A stretch of DNA of 64,000 nucleotides, from NCBI RefSeq assembly GCF_905220415.1, contig NC_059555.1, forward strand, positions 6,936,001 to 7,000,000, in the 5' to 3' direction. The DNA is from Colias croceus. Taxonomy: Eukaryota > Arthropoda > Insecta > Lepidoptera > Pieridae. A program made the translations under genes and the position numbers. The notes beneath the pieces are model-generated. The model had not been told where the DNA came from. It did not search any database and worked only from the letters and a program-made list of their open reading frames with translations. Positions 1-12,425 of the stretch are shown here, in pieces. Position 1 is the stretch's first letter. Each line of letters begins with the position of its first letter.

Positions 1-21
1 TGCTCTATTTCAGAATCTCAC

Positions 22-218
22 CTGCACACAAATAAGGAACTTCTTCACAGCAGACGGGGAGATCTTGCCCAAATGGCTTGGCGTGACGATAGAAGCGTCT
101 AGAATATAGATGTCACCACCAACACCCTCTTTCTCCTCTCTGAGCCTTACATCTCCAATCATTAGAGCGATTTTAAAGGCATCGATTATCTGGTTTGTGT
201 CTAAGTTCTTATCCAGAC
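22..218 (-). CDS. Gene A coding exon 4
   Basis: 197 nt between acceptor AG at 219-220 and donor GT at 20-21. It encodes LDKNLDTNQIIDAF through KKFLICVQ, the start of the CRAL-TRIO domain, and ends in phase 0. It is the same length as gene B exon 4 and clearly paralogous to it. Confidence 0.92.
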
Positions 219-3145
219 CTGGAATTGATGGAGGTAATAAGTATTTGGATGTGTGGGTAGTTTTGAAATAACTACGTTACCTATATATTGTCGATATCTA
301 TTTAGCCCTAGAAATGCTCTAGAGTCTAGGTAAATGATTTTTTTAAATTATTGCTTTGTTCTTTTGATTAGAAATGCTCTAGAAACATTTAACCCTCTAG
401 TCATTTACTTAAATAGCGTTATTAACTAATTGAATGTTGAGACTGACCCAGGTAGTTCTGCTACTTATGAACTTATTTTATTTTTGTTTTCCTTTACTAG
501 GTATTACAGTAACTGATACAGTAGCTGTGACATTCGTAAACACCGTTATACTACATGATTATATTTTTTGTAGTTACATACTACCTATCTCCAAGAGCAC
601 CAATTCGTATTATTAACTTAAGCAACACTAATAAATTGATATATTTTTCTCATTTTACAATAATATTTAACACAATTACCTCTGCAAATAGTCACGCGGC
701 GTCCATTAGGTGTCAACCCTGGCAGGGGCGGACCTTGCCTGAAACATTATTATAATAATTATGAATAGAGGAAAGCCATTAGCGAATATTTCCTTGAAGC
801 ATTGATTCATTGTTATTTAAATGATTCACCTTTTGATAATTGTAAAGAAATTTAACAAATAAATTTAAATGAATGAGCAATCATTCATAAAAACAGCAGA
901 TTTAAAAGGTTCTGACATCAACCTAATTAATATTTAATATGACTGTTACAAACGATAGAACATATTTTATAAAAAATAAAAAACCTGAACCATTTGAAGT
1001 TACAATGTGATTAATCCTAAAAATATAACGAAACGAAAATATAACGTGTCGAGAAGATTATTCATAAACATTCCGAAAATTTAAAGATGCGGGGCGATTA
1101 CAGATTTTACCAAAACACAATCATTTCTTTACTAATATTATAAAGCTGAAGAGTTTGTTTTTCTGTTTGATTATTTATTTGTTTGTTTAAAGTTGTTATT
1201 AATTGCCCATTTATTGCGGATAAAAAAGGCTAAGACTAACGGGAGCAGAGCAATGCTGGTGAAACTGCGGACCGTAGCATCAGTCATCAAATATAGTTGC
1301 TAATCTGTTTTCAATCGCTAGGCGAAAGATACTTTAAAAATAATATCAAGTTCAATAAGTGTAATAGGAGTTATTTACACATCAATTAGCATAATAATAC
1401 TGTTTAAATAGTAATTTAAAACCAACGCCATAGCTCTATCTACGTCAAAAGATTTTTGACGCTTACTTGTTTGTATTGATGTATTATTATGTCCAAGAAG
1501 ATGTAGTAGATTAACTTGCGCATAATCCAAAATCCAGATAACCAAATGCATGATAAAATATAGTGGTTTTTGTTCATTTAAACATAGCAACAAGTATGAT
1601 TTTGAAGTATTATGAAAAGAACAAAATAAAACATGTAAACCGAACTCACGTTAGATATTCAGTAAAGGTCTTAAATTACGAAGGGGTAAAGCAATGGAGT
1701 AAAGAGGATAATCGCAAAGTGCGAACCCGTATAACTTAGAACTGGATAATCGAGTCTACTGTTAGTAATTGGATATCTTCACGGTACATGCACATTTTCT
1801 TGTAAAGGACCATACCATACAATGTCGTTGTTGTTTGATACCTTAGCATGATATCTAAGGTCATCAAGAAGATTGAACGATACTAGATTATTGGGGATAA
1901 TTTGTAAATGTTTAGGAGCTGAATTCCTGACCAGTTCGTATCATCTATTTGATTATAACTGTTTGTTCTTTATTGATTTAATTAAAAAAATTTAGTAATA
2001 GGTAGAATGGATTGTACATAACATATTTCATTCCGATAGGTGAAAAGGACATCCAGGCAGAACAACGTTGGCTGGGTCAGCTAGTTATTACTTAATAACA
2101 ACTTTCTTTACATACGTACTATCTACGTTTATAGCAAGTCCTATTCTTTTGCTATTAGTATCATAAATTTATCTATACTAATATAATAAAGCTGAAGAGT
2201 TTGTTTGTTTCTTTCTTTGAACGCGTTAATCTCAGGGACTACTGACTCGAACTCTAAATAGGATGATTTGAAAAATTATTTCGGTGTTAGATAGCCTATT
2301 TATTGAGGAAGGCTATTGGCTATATATTTTATTATCATCACACTAAGACCAATAGGAGCGGAGTAATGCGGGTAAAACCGCGCGGCACAGCTAGTTTTAA
2401 AATAACACTTACGCTCTCAACATAAGGTCCACTAATTCTGGTCGCTTCACGTCCCTATTGGTGAAGAACTCGGGACAAGCGGCTCTCATGGTGAAGTACA
2501 TGTCCAATTTTCTCTTGCATTTTTCCAAAGAAAAGCTGCAGCCTCTCAGAAATGTCATTATACGACCTTCATCTGAAATATTCAAATTCACTTTAGTCGT
2601 GCGAAGTTTGTGTGTACACTCATACTTATTTAACAAATTGTTTAATGAATGTTGAATGGATTGAAATAATAAATAAAGACAATTAAAAACATTTGAAACA
2701 TCGTCTAATTAGTAATCAATCTGAACTAACAAAATACCAACAAGATAAACAAAAAACGAGAACGAAAAATACTTGAAAAACGAGAACGAAAAATACTTGT
2801 AAACAATAAATTGCAATGTGGAGAAAATTTATTTAGCTTTTTCTTCTATTTATGCAAAGCTTTTATTTTACCTACTCATGATATTAATCTATGTAGAATA
2901 GAATGTGACACTGTTCAAGAAGGGACGTACAGACAGACAGATTTACTGTCGCACTTATAATACTAGTACGGAATTGTTTTTTCAAATAACTTACCCCATT
3001 CATCTGGCAAATGCGGCTGCTTCCTCAACCATTCCTTTATATGCTGCAAGTCTCTATCCCTAGTTTTGACATCTTCATTCAATTCTACCCGAATCTTCTC
3101 CCACATTTCTCCCGACGGCTGTACTAACGTCGAAACTGACGCCAT
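22..3145 (-). CDS. CRAL-TRIO domain lipid-transfer protein, gene A (3' part beyond window)
   Basis: Four coding exons on the minus strand join without a frame break: 2995-3145, 2413-2572, 680-738 and 22-218 (151+160+59+197 nt, exactly 189 codons). The product starts MASVSTLVQP. It has the CRAL-TRIO N-terminal helical domain (MTFLRGCSFSLEKCKRKLD at about residues 56-74), the linker PPLPGLTPNGRRV, and the first half of the lipid-binding CRAL-TRIO domain (GGDIYILDAS). Proteins of this family shuttle hydrophobic ligands such as tocopherol, retinaldehyde or carotenoids in the cytosol; the ligand here is not predictable. Exons 2, 3 and 4 have exactly the same lengths and phases as in gene B, so the last three exons should lie to the left of base 22. 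A splice acceptor sits one base before the ATG, so an untranslated exon lies upstream. Family assignment is firm; the substrate is unknown. Confidence 0.93.
219..679 (-). other. Gene A intron 3
   Basis: 461 bp, A+T-rich. It holds a chance 60-codon plus-strand frame at 434-616 and nothing else recognisable. Confidence 0.8.
680..738 (-). CDS. Gene A coding exon 3 (59-nt microexon)
   Basis: Encodes QGPPLPGLTPNGRRVTICR, the inter-domain linker. It is bounded by a CAG acceptor (739-740) and a GTAATT donor (678-679). Length and phase equal those of gene B exon 3, which is how it was recognised inside 2 kb of intron. Confidence 0.88.
1131..1284 (+). repeat. Capped short repeat, f type (degenerate)
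   Basis: Starts with the tract AATATTATAAAGCTGAAGAG and carries the block GGAGCAGAGCAATGC near its other end, as in the fuller copies at 2174-2395 and 35191-35360. The terminal cap is decayed. It lies in gene A intron 2. Confidence 0.65.
2174..2395 (+). repeat. Capped short repeat, f type
   Basis: Runs from ATAATAAAGCTGAAGAG to ACCGCGCGGCACAGCTAGT. The interior has the family blocks TTCGGTGTTAGATAGCC and ATTTATTGAGGAAGGC. About 220 bp, non-coding, inserted just 18 bp from gene A exon 2. Confidence 0.8.
2413..2572 (-). CDS. Gene A coding exon 2
   Basis: 160 nt encoding the CRAL-TRIO N-terminal helices (MTFLRGCSFSLEKCKRKLD, then MRAACPEFFTNRD). Acceptor TTTCAG and donor GTAAGT are both strong. 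It enters after one base of the Asp codon and leaves in phase 2. Confidence 0.92.
2752..2799. repeat. 24-bp tandem duplication
   Basis: Two identical copies of a 24-mer beginning AAAAACGAGAACGAAAAATA, in gene A intron 1. Probably replication slippage. Confidence 0.85.
2995..3145 (-). CDS. Gene A coding exon 1 with start codon
   Basis: Encodes MASVSTLVQPSGEMWEKIRV through KQPHLPDEW and ends at a GTAAGT donor. The ATG is chosen because the frame aligns with gene B's start and a CCACAG acceptor lies just upstream, leaving no room for an earlier in-frame start in this exon. Confidence 0.9.
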
Positions 3146-4634
3146 TCTGTGGAATAGAATGTTCTAGAATATTCGAGAATAGAATAGAAATATTCCTGGA
3201 CTTTTCGTCTTCTCTGTATGCACTACGAAGGCAAAGCATTGGCTACTATTAAGTATTCTGTGACGAAGGTATATTTATAATTGAGTTTTAAACATTGTTA
3301 TGCTGTACGCTGTTTTTGTCTCAATTATTTTCGTAATGTAAGCAAATAATTGTAATTATAATTACATCCAGACGGAAATACGATTTGCAACTGATATTTG
3401 TACATATTTTTACATTGTTTAAAGTTTTATTAATTCAGGGGTTTCTTAATACTTCATCGATATAATGTAATATATAGATATCTATAACTATTATAAACAA
3501 TGAATTATAAGTGCTTCAAACTGTAGACTTTCTAGACCTGACTGAGAGATTTAGAATCAATTCCGGGTAATATTTCTAATAATTCGCGTATCTAAGGTAG
3601 GTACTATAATGAATAGTTCTTCAGGTAGATTACGAAATAAACAAATGGACCATATTGATTTATTCTATATAGGTACCTAGCGTGTGGTTGTGTAGAAATC
3701 ATTTATTTACACTATATCAAGGACTGTTAGCATTACACACAACATTTCCTTGAACGAGTTTCTAAAACAGGAACATAAGTACACCAAAGTTTGCAATCAC
3801 ATCGCAATCTATGAGGCAACGTCGGGCGACATTCTATATTCGGCGAAGCGAAGTTAGGCATTTCCTTTTTACACGATTATCTAAGGATTGAAATTCTATG
3901 AGATTTCTAAGGCTATTTTAAAGAACCAAACTTTTTTTGTTCGATTGTTTTGATTTAAAAATAAAAAGGTAGGAGATTAGTAGGAGGGATCCCTTTCCCT
4001 ATCCCTATTATAAATATATTAGGGATTCGCGTTTTCTGAACTTTGTAAGGTACTTTTAAATATTTATAATGTGTAATTTGTAGTATTCATCTTGATCTTG
4101 ATACCTCCGTCGTTGTGCAATTTACAAATGTGCACGAAAAACCCATTGTTTTGTTTTTTTATGATTATTATCATGTTATTATGTTATCATACTCGTATTT
4201 GTCAATAGACATACATATAGGTATAATGGCCATTAACCATAGAGGTACGTTCACTACATAGGCTGGTAAGAAGTAGCCTACTTACCATCGTATTTGCCTC
4301 GTCATATCATTTAAATCGGCAAAATCTTCTACAATATAAGACTAAATCTTCCTTCTAATGATAAAGCATTTAAATGCTATAAAATTAAAATTAAATTCTC
4401 TCTCATCATGATTGAATCACGAGAGAGTAAATATAAGATGAATCGAAATCATTTCATTATCATTTAAAATTGACCTTGTCTCCCTTAATTTTTTGTCTGT
4501 TTTTGCTCACTACATTTAGTGCTCTGGGTTCTTTCCCTAAGACCATGGGCGTAGCTAGCCATGGGCTCAGGGTGGGGCAACAATAATAAAAAAAATTTAA
4601 CTAGCAACTTTATCCGAGGTATAATCCCGTTTAA

Positions 4635-5202
4635 TTTTTAGGGCTTCGAGCCTCTAAAAGAAAAAAAACGAAGCTCATATTGGATCACTTTGTTGTCCGT
4701 CTGTCTGTCTATCTAAAAATATTTTTTTCTCAGGAACGCGTCGCGGTATCAAGCTGAAATTAATATTGAACACTAAAATCTACCGTCTCTTGAAGCTGTA
4801 AAAAAAATCAAACTTATATACCAACGCAATCAAAAAGATACAGCCGTTTATGTTGCAAATTTTCACATATTTTGACATTTGCAAGGGAATCAAAACCTAA
4901 ACGGTTCGCACTTCGTCCTTTATCTGCGCTATAAGACGTTATTTCATTGAAAATTTCAAAATTCTGGGTACACGAAGAAACCTGTAGGATTTGATTCCTT
5001 GCGATCCTTGCGGATGTCGAAAATTTTCAGCAAAAACGGCTGTATCTTTTTGATTGGGTTGACTAGTAGTTTGATTTTTTCATAATTTCAGCATGATACC
5101 TCCATGCGTTTCAGAGAAAAATGGTCTTGACAGACAGACGGACAACAAAGTGATCCTATAAGGGTTCCGGTTTTTCTTTTTGTGGTTTGGAACCCTAAAA
5201 AT
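4635..5202. repeat. Fold-back element with GTCT tracts, nested in the hAT-like element
   Basis: Diverged inverted arms of about 140-150 bp. Both contain GGATCACTTTGTTGTCCGTC followed by GTCTGTC repeats, and both end in TTTTTAGGG. The left arm begins near 4635 and the right arm ends near 5202. Short lepidopteran MITEs carrying GTCY microsatellites are a known class, and this looks like one. Confidence 0.75.
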
Positions 5203-5446
5203 ATGGTTTGGCTACTATATTATATAGTTTATCTTTCTATAGATACATTAATGTGATGTATTAATTTCTTTTTACCATGAAATAAATAAACATGTCTATA
5301 TAAATGGTAAATTAAACCATTTTAAATGGTAAACATATCCCAGTAATTAAAGCATATTTTAACCTCGCACTAAATTTCCGATGCAATTTCGTTTTTGTTT
5401 TAAAGTTTAGGGTCACTTACTGACCATAAAAACACAAATTGCTGAT

Positions 5447-6490
5447 AGATCCAGGTGGTGCTTCGCTCGCAATCTTAAAGAAAAATTTTTGGGCGATATT
5501 TCGGAGACTATCCACTTTAGAGCCAAAGTTATTTTGCCTTTTTTATAGGAAGTAAAATTTCGCATCTTTTATACCCTGTAAACTTTTTTGTAAAACTTAC
5601 CGTGTACGATTTATGGCCCATTTAATGAACCGGTTTATCGTTTTGGCTAATAACTTTTAAAATATTGGATTAATCAATAAAATGCATTTATCAATTTTTT
5701 AAGATCACTTCATTCTCTACAACTTTTGTTCAACTACTAAATACTTAAACTTTTCTAGTGCCCATACTTTTTGAGTTTGTCGGCGGCCGGCGCTCGGCGG
5801 GTGACGCGGCCTAAAAATTTTTTTTTTACGGATGTAATGAAGACGAAAAAGAGATATCCAATGCAAGTGGATTTTTGATAAAATTTTGATTTTTTTTTAT
5901 AGAAAAATTAATTTATAACACATTTTTCTAAATATCCTCCTTTCGTTTACTTTTATTTTATTCTTGCATCCGAATATAAAATAATATAAATTATAATATG
6001 TACTCAATATTATTCAGTTTTACGAAATACAATACCTAACATAAAATATTTAAAAAGTCCATTAGGTACTATTGCAGGTGAGGAAATTAACTATTAATTT
6101 TGAAGAACTACCAGTACATAATTTTTAATTAGTTTCTTGAATTTGTAGCATTATATGGTATGCAATATGCATAGGTAATCCAAAACTTTAAAATTGTAGG
6201 CATTAGAAAAAAAACTTTTTAACAAAAGTTGTAGAGAATAAAGTGATCTTAAAAAATGGATAGATGTATTTTATTGATTAATCCAATATTTTAAGAGCCA
6301 AAAACGATAAACCAATTCATTTAATGGGCGATAAATAGTAAACGGTGAGTTTTCCAAAAAGAGTTTACAGGATATAAAAGATGCAAAATTTTACTTTCTA
6401 CAAAAAGCCATAATACAACCTAAGACAATAACTTTTGCCCTAAAGTGGATAGTTTCCGTTAAGATTGCGATCGTGGCTATATGGATCTGC
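5447..6490. repeat. Large inverted repeat inside the hAT-like element
   Basis: Arms of roughly 270-290 bp (about 5447-5730 and 6222-6490) match in inverted orientation. Shared blocks include GACTATCCACTTTAG, TTGGATTAATCAATAAAAT and TAAGATCACTT. The spacer has a G+C-rich patch at about 5780-5812 and no coding frame. Confidence 0.75.
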
Positions 6491-8262
6491 TTAGGCGCTG
6501 GGCGTATGACAATTTGTTAATCAGTAAAATTAGAGGTAAATAATTGCACATAGGAATAGTGACTCACACAGACAAACGAAAAACAAAAGGATTACGTTTG
6601 TTTACGCATCGGGTCAATCTTGCGCAAACTTTCGAAAGTGAGTTTTCTTGCGGATATTAAGTTTTGTAGTCAGTAGTTAGATAATTTAATTTTTTAGATT
6701 TGGTTAGGTACCTTCCAGGACAGAGCCAGGGTGGGGCAAGCGCCCCACCCTGCCCCACCGTGGCTACGCCCATGCCTAAGACATGGATTATATTATACGA
6801 GTAAAACATTTTCTTAGAAACTTATTAAAAATAATGCATTTTTTTCTCAATCCTATGTGAATGAAAATTTATTTAACCCGCAAAGCCTAGTCTCAGGACC
6901 AATATTATTAACATTGTACCTACCTACCTACTTGGTTTTCAATCTTATTGTTCTAGCAAGACGTCAGCGTTACTTTTTTAAAACACTTCTTAATATTCGA
7001 TTGTTGTTCCATGTTTAAGAACTTAACGAAATAGGTCTTGCATACGTCAGGAATATTAACCAGCGTTATTGACCTTCTAATCTCGGGTACGTGGTGTTTT
7101 AATAATAAATGATCTTACGTGCAATTACGTTCTTGTGATAAGTGCCATGTGAGATATGGTGCGTCTTCGTAATCTTATCTTCATACTTATCAATGAATTT
7201 CTAGTATCTAGAGACATTTGCCATTAGGGAGGTTTCTCCTGGACATAATATTATTATGGTTGTTATTAGGAATGTCCGAAATTGGTGAATTTTAAGATGC
7301 CCCGGTTTATTTCGACAATTACCAATTTCATAGAGCATACATATTATAAGAGATAATATAGTAAATCTTAAATTATGCGGTTACAACGTATGAATGTTAA
7401 AAAACTGCTTATTTTAAAAATAACTAATGATATAATAATAAAAAAGTAAAAAATGCCCAAGTCATCTTCTCTAACCTAGCAAAATAGGTAAAATTTGGTA
7501 TTTATGCTCTGCTAATTATATATTTTTCAAACATTTTTTGATACAGTGTTTTTAGCAAACAGAAATGCATTTTTAAGATAAACATAGGCACTAAAAATTT
7601 TTTAAGGCTTTGCTTCCAGTGCACTTTTTGTCGTGTCGAAAATGTTGATGCGATATTATTTTTATAGTAACTTCCATGGTAAATACAAGAACTCTCTACA
7701 CAAGAATATATTGAACTGTTTATGGATACCTAGATGCTTCAATTTAAACTGAACATCTACATTCTATACTTAAATAAAACCGAAGGAAAGTTAAAACTGC
7801 TTATTTGATATTTTTTTTTAAATAATACTTGCAGCGTAATTTTTGTCTGTTTGTCTTTATTTTTTTTGAAAATAAGAAAAATAGAATCCCAGAATATTTA
7901 CTTCTAACATGTTCGTATTAAAACCCCATCATCAAAAACAATTATAATTCTCCTTTTTAGCAATATAACTTTCAAGTTGTAAACAATTTTATTAAGTACA
8001 TAATACATATTTAAATTTTGCGTATATAAGATGAATCTTTTGATAAATTACAACTTTTTAAAATAAAAGGTTCTGTTGTCTATCTATTTAATATTCAAAC
8101 TGAATGCAGTATAAAACATCATCTTGCAATTAATCGTCACAATAAATTCCTAGAAAATTAATTTTCTTAGCGTTTACCCAAATAATAAATTTACCACAAA
8201 CAATTATAATCACTCTAAATATTAATACCAAAACATTATTAAAAATTAAAATATTTACTCAC

Positions 8263-8320
8263 ATTAAATTTTAAATTTCCCAGTTAACTGCACAACCCGA
8301 TGGTTTAAAATGAACTAACT
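8263..8320 (-). promoter_or_regulatory. Putative transcription start and untranslated first exon of gene A
   Basis: On the minus strand an initiator-like GCAGTTAG (A at 8320) is followed 58 bp later by the donor-like AAT|GTGAGTA at 8261-8262. The surrounding 8.28-8.38 kb has more G+C than its neighbours. Gene A's first coding exon begins at a splice acceptor, so such an exon must exist upstream. The choice of this site is inference. Confidence 0.35.
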
Positions 8321-8514
8321 GCGTTCGCTGAGAGCAGAACCTTGTTAAGGTTGCGACATTGGAGTATTGTCGCGATGTCATGGATAGAAATTAGGTGAAT
8401 TTTCCGGTACTCAGTCTTTGTGACCTGCTCATTGTCACTTGGACTACATCTTACGCGATTATCTTATGATCACGTAGCGCATGGTGAATGAAGTAGGTTA
8501 TGGTTTTAATGTTT

Positions 8515-8712
8515 AGAACATTTTTATTAAGAAAGACGTAGATATAGGTATAGTTTCCATATGGGCACAATTTACTTGATTTCCATAGCAAGGGCACGGC
8601 AAGGGCAAGTATACAAAATGGTTGTGACAAACTCTATTGCTTTGGTAAAGTTTATCCCCTTTTGCTCTGTTTGCTATGTATATTATAGATATAGGCCATA
8701 GGGCCATAACAC
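8515..8712 (-). repeat. Repeat-like block with an open minus-strand frame
   Basis: A compact block with a 64-codon minus-strand frame containing PLPCPCYGNQVNC and repeated AAGGGCA and ATAGG words. Composition differs from the flanks and looks repeat-derived. No protein family is recognised and no counterpart was found elsewhere in the window. Confidence 0.35.
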
Positions 8713-9964
8713 AAGTGTGTACTAACGTCTAACACATGTGCATTCCGTGTTCTACAACATAATGATTTGCCTGGAGGATAAAAATCTGCATAGCCGTGAA
8801 AAATATGTGTTTTCTTTAAATTTTTAAGTAATGGTCATCTTGAAATAATGAGAAAAGGATACAAAAAGCCGACGTGCTCTCTCAAGTATTAGGTTTTGAA
8901 TGGGTACAGGTTACAAATATTTCGAAAATAAACACAATACACTAGATTATTATATACACAGACCTAAATATTTATTTCCGTTATTTATTGATTGTTTAAA
9001 AAGTAAGTACCATCACTTAGAGGTTGTCGTTGACCAAAAAAATATTTACCTATAAATGTTTCAAAGACACAAAGTAAATTCGTATTAATAAATCCTTCAT
9101 ATTGTAATATTCATTGTTATCCTAATATATTTGTTATATATAAAACATCTATGAAAATATTATCTCCTTTGTTATGGAAAATATATGAAAATAATATTAT
9201 CTCCTTTGTTCTGAAATTTAATAAATTCTGTTGTGTGAGAAAAAGTATTCATTTTGTTAAACGTTTACATTCAATCCCCTGATAAGCTTCTAAAATGCAA
9301 AAGCTAATAAAATAATAACATTTTATACTGTTATACAAAACCAAGTGTTATCACATGTTTTCGGTCGAAGAGATTTCGACCAAAAAACAAAGCTAACGAA
9401 ATGTTTTACGTCAACTCTGTAATATTGTTACAATAAGGTTTTACGCAATTAAATTTCGGCATAAGTATTGATCTCAAAATAAGCAAAAAAGAATGAGATA
9501 ATTCCATAATTCGGTGTTAGCATTTTTTGTTTAGTGTGCAATGATGGCTTGATATGCCTCAATTTTTTTGAGGCTTTGGGGTTTCATACACATTGTTATT
9601 ATTGCTTTTTCAATACATCTACTCATTATCTTTGGATAAGGAAAACATCAAGTTGAGACTTCCACGAATGTAGGTATTCAATAAGAAGGAACATAAATTT
9701 AAAGATGTAGGCACGGTCTATTATAATATGCCTGTGGATTATGACCAAAACATCTTTATAATATAAGACAGGCAGCGTCCCGAACGCCAATCCTGTAATA
9801 AACAATAAGTACTATGGCTAAAAAAAACAAAAAGTAGGATATAAATAAATTCACGATATTATTGTGGTCACAGATTTGATCTGTGTACAAAGTTTGATTT
9901 AATCTGTCTGTTTAAAGTGGGTCAAAAATCAAAATCGATTCGAATGAGTCGGTTATATACAAAC

Positions 9965-10137
9965 ACTAGCTTACCGCCCGCGGCTTTGTCCGCTTTGTCT
10001 AAAACCTAATAAATTATAATAAAACCACTCTATCTATTAAAAAAACCGCATCAAAATCCGTTGCTTAGTTTTAAAGATTTAAGCATACAAAGGGACATAG
10101 GGACAGAGAAAGCGACTTTGTTTTATACTATGTAATG
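9965..10137 (+). repeat. Capped short repeat, a type
   Basis: Begins ACTAGCTTACCGCCCGCGGC and ends in AGCGACTTTGTTTTATACTA. The body has AAAATCCGTTGCTTAGTTTT and AAAGGGACATAGGGACAGAG. Other copies lie at 19967-20131, 29803-29995, 46481-46620, 51971-52104 and 61904-62082. Confidence 0.85.
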
Positions 10138-10974
10138 ATATTATATTGGTAAAGCTCCTACAAATAAAATATATAATTTTCAAAGGAAAAATAGATTTAA
10201 TAAAATTCGCATTAACAGTTTATAGAACTGTATGAACAATGAACATGAAGTTGTGACAATGATCAAAATAGATTAAAATAAACCGCAGCGTAGAACCAAG
10301 GGTTATTACGTAAAGTCTTGTTTCCCAACTAAGCTATTAAGTTGCTTTGTCGTTGACTTTCCTAATACTTTATACATATAATGGTAAAAATTATTGCGTA
10401 TGTCTTAATGAATTTGACGACATATTGTGATGTAGTTTTTAATGCTGTACGTTGATTTGGAAGCATCTTTTTGTAAGAGTTTTTTGTTTTTCATAGTGGT
10501 TACTGGTTAGTAATTTTTTTTGTCATTTTGTTATCATGTTACCTACTCATTTGTTGACTAGTCAACAGTTTGGTAAATGGTATATGCTCTCAAGTCTCAA
10601 TGAAACGAAACTTATTATTTCACAGAAAAAAGATTAATTTTAAGTTTGGTAAACGGATAACGCCTACTGTATAATATGTTATGTTTAAGTTTTTAATGTT
10701 ATTATATCAGGCATAATAGATTAGTTAAATTAGATAGATTGGAAGATAAAATATAAAAACGTATTTTATCTAGTTACTAAACATTTCAGGTCGCAAAATG
10801 ACGCTAAACTAAACTGCCTTATCCTTGATATATCCAGAATCGTTTATTGTAAAACATCGCTACTATTGACATTACTTCTTTAACTAATAAAATTCAGTTT
10901 TAAGTGATTTCAATCAACACGTGAGTGCGTAAAAAAACTAAATAGAGCATTGTCGATAAATCATAGTTTATATT

Positions 10975-10984
10975 GCGCATGCGC
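10975..10984. promoter_or_regulatory. NRF1/Ewg-type palindrome GCGCATGCGC
   Basis: A perfect 10-bp palindrome of the type bound by NRF1 (Ewg in flies), isolated in A+T-rich sequence with no adjacent exon recognised. It may be a chance match. Confidence 0.3.
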
Positions 10985-11116
10985 TCCTTTTGCTCGCTCT
11001 GATTCATTCGTAAAATTGTATTGCAATCTATTGTTTTATGATGCTGATTATGAATGTTTAGGTTATTTTCATGGTTTTATAGATTTGTGGTCAAAGATTA
11101 ATGAAACTGAATGACT

Positions 11117-11207
11117 CGTGAAACTTCTTTAGCAAGATTCAAGGATACCAAATTCGTCGCCTTACCTTGTTATTTAACTCTCAACGCGCCTAAAGAAGTT
11201 TCACTTA
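11117..11207. mobile_element. MITE with GAAACTTCTTT inverted ends (i type), internally deleted
   Basis: The left end GTGAAACTTCTTTAGC is the inverse of the right end CCTAAAGAAGTTTCAC. The interior shares TTCGTCGCCTTAC with the longer copy at 58339-58461. Lies upstream of gene A. Confidence 0.7.
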
Positions 11208-11227
11208 AAAAATATCAATTACCTATA

Positions 11228-11430
11228 TATATATAAAACTCAAAGGACAAAGGTGACTGATATAGTGATCTATCAACGCATAGCCCAAACCACTGAACGT
11301 AACGGGCTGAAATTTGGCATGCAGCCGTAGATGTTAGGACGTAGGCATCCGCTAAGAAAGGATTTCCCGAAATTCTTGCGGGAACGGGGAAAATCGGGGA
11401 TGCACGTACAAAGTCGTGGGCGGAAGCTAG
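11228..11430 (+). mobile_element. Capped short repeat, g type, with 9-bp target duplication
   Basis: Contains CTGAAATTTGGCATGCAG and ends in GTGGGCGGAAGCTAG. It is flanked by TTACCTATA at 11219-11227 and 11431-11439. A second, unflanked copy is at 31171-31347. Confidence 0.75.
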
Positions 11431-12425
11431 TTACCTATAAGAAAAATACTCCACGTAGAGTACTTGCGTATCAAATATATTTGTGTCTATTAATTTAAAG
11501 TAGTAGGTACACCGTACAAGTGAAATTTGATATAGCGAAACATTATAACTCTTGCTTTAGTCCTACTGATAAAACATTGGACGTTAAATAACTGTTTCTT
11601 TAAGAATTAATTATGCAATCGCATAAACCTTAATGTTAAATCGCTTTATTTAAATGGTCATAATATTTTTACCATCAATGTTTAGACATAATATTCTGTA
11701 CGATGAATAAAACGCCATAAAATATAATTAAAAAGCATTGAAACCAAACATACAAATAATAACTAAAGTAAATTAACGTGAGTCTATTAAACTATTGATT
11801 TAATATTTAATGTTTCTAAGTACAAAGATTCTAGATGATGATTCCATCACAAATAACAACTGACAAGGCAGTAATTACGTTTAGAATTAATAACTGTTTA
11901 CAGTTATGGGTAATAATTTTTTGACGAGGGATATATATGGGTTTTTCATGTACTTGTAATTAGCAATTTTAGTTCTTATGTGTAAAGCATGACATACTAT
12001 TATGTAGTGTGGCTTATTGTTGTGCATTTCATGGAAAATTCGGAGGTTTTTGTTATACTATGATCTGGAGTAGTAAGTTGTACTGAGAAAAATCCCACAT
12101 GCTCTACTTGCCTCAAATAAGCAAAAGTCAATCATCAAAAGTTCTCGTTTGCAGTTTTTTTGTTGTTTACTAAATAGGTTACTTTACTTACGACGTTATA
12201 ATATTATATTATGACAGAACCGATATAGAGCATATAGATTATTTATAGGTATGAATGCATACTCTACCTGCTCATGAAAGAACTTTGAAGATTGCGTCTT
12301 TCCCAAAAGGTATCATTTTGAGCAATACACCAACTTAATAGGTTTTCAAGAATATTGAGCACGGTTAAGGGTTTAGTTATTAAATAGACTAAGTATAATA
12401 TTATAAGATATTAAAATATGTATAT

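Larger units (their letters stand above)
739..2412 (-). other. Gene A intron 2
   Basis: About 1.7 kb of A+T-rich sequence containing two short capped repeats (1131-1284 and 2174-2395). A 72-codon minus-strand frame at 1375-1593 shows no domain and is taken as chance. Confidence 0.8.
4544..6774. mobile_element. hAT-like non-autonomous transposon with nested fold-backs
   Basis: The ends are inverted: CATGGGCGTAGCTAGCC on the left and, on the opposite strand, CATGGGCGTAGCCACGG on the right (first 12 bp identical). The element is flanked by an 8-bp direct repeat CCTAAGAC at 4536-4543 and 6775-6782. An 8-bp target duplication with short inverted ends is typical of hAT elements. The 2,231-bp interior has no transposase frame, so the copy is non-autonomous. 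It contains two large inverted repeats, listed separately. Confidence 0.85.
8713..12425. other. Intergenic region between gene A promoter and gene B 3' end
   Basis: A+T-rich. It holds capped repeats at 9965-10137 and 11228-11430, a MITE at 11117-11207, and an isolated GCGCATGCGC palindrome at 10975-10984. No coding exon is recognised. Confidence 0.7.

Noticed and set aside
2458..2655. Plus-strand frame over gene A exon 2
   Set aside because: Antisense of the coding exon; it mirrors the similar antisense frame over gene B exon 2 at 21577-21789.
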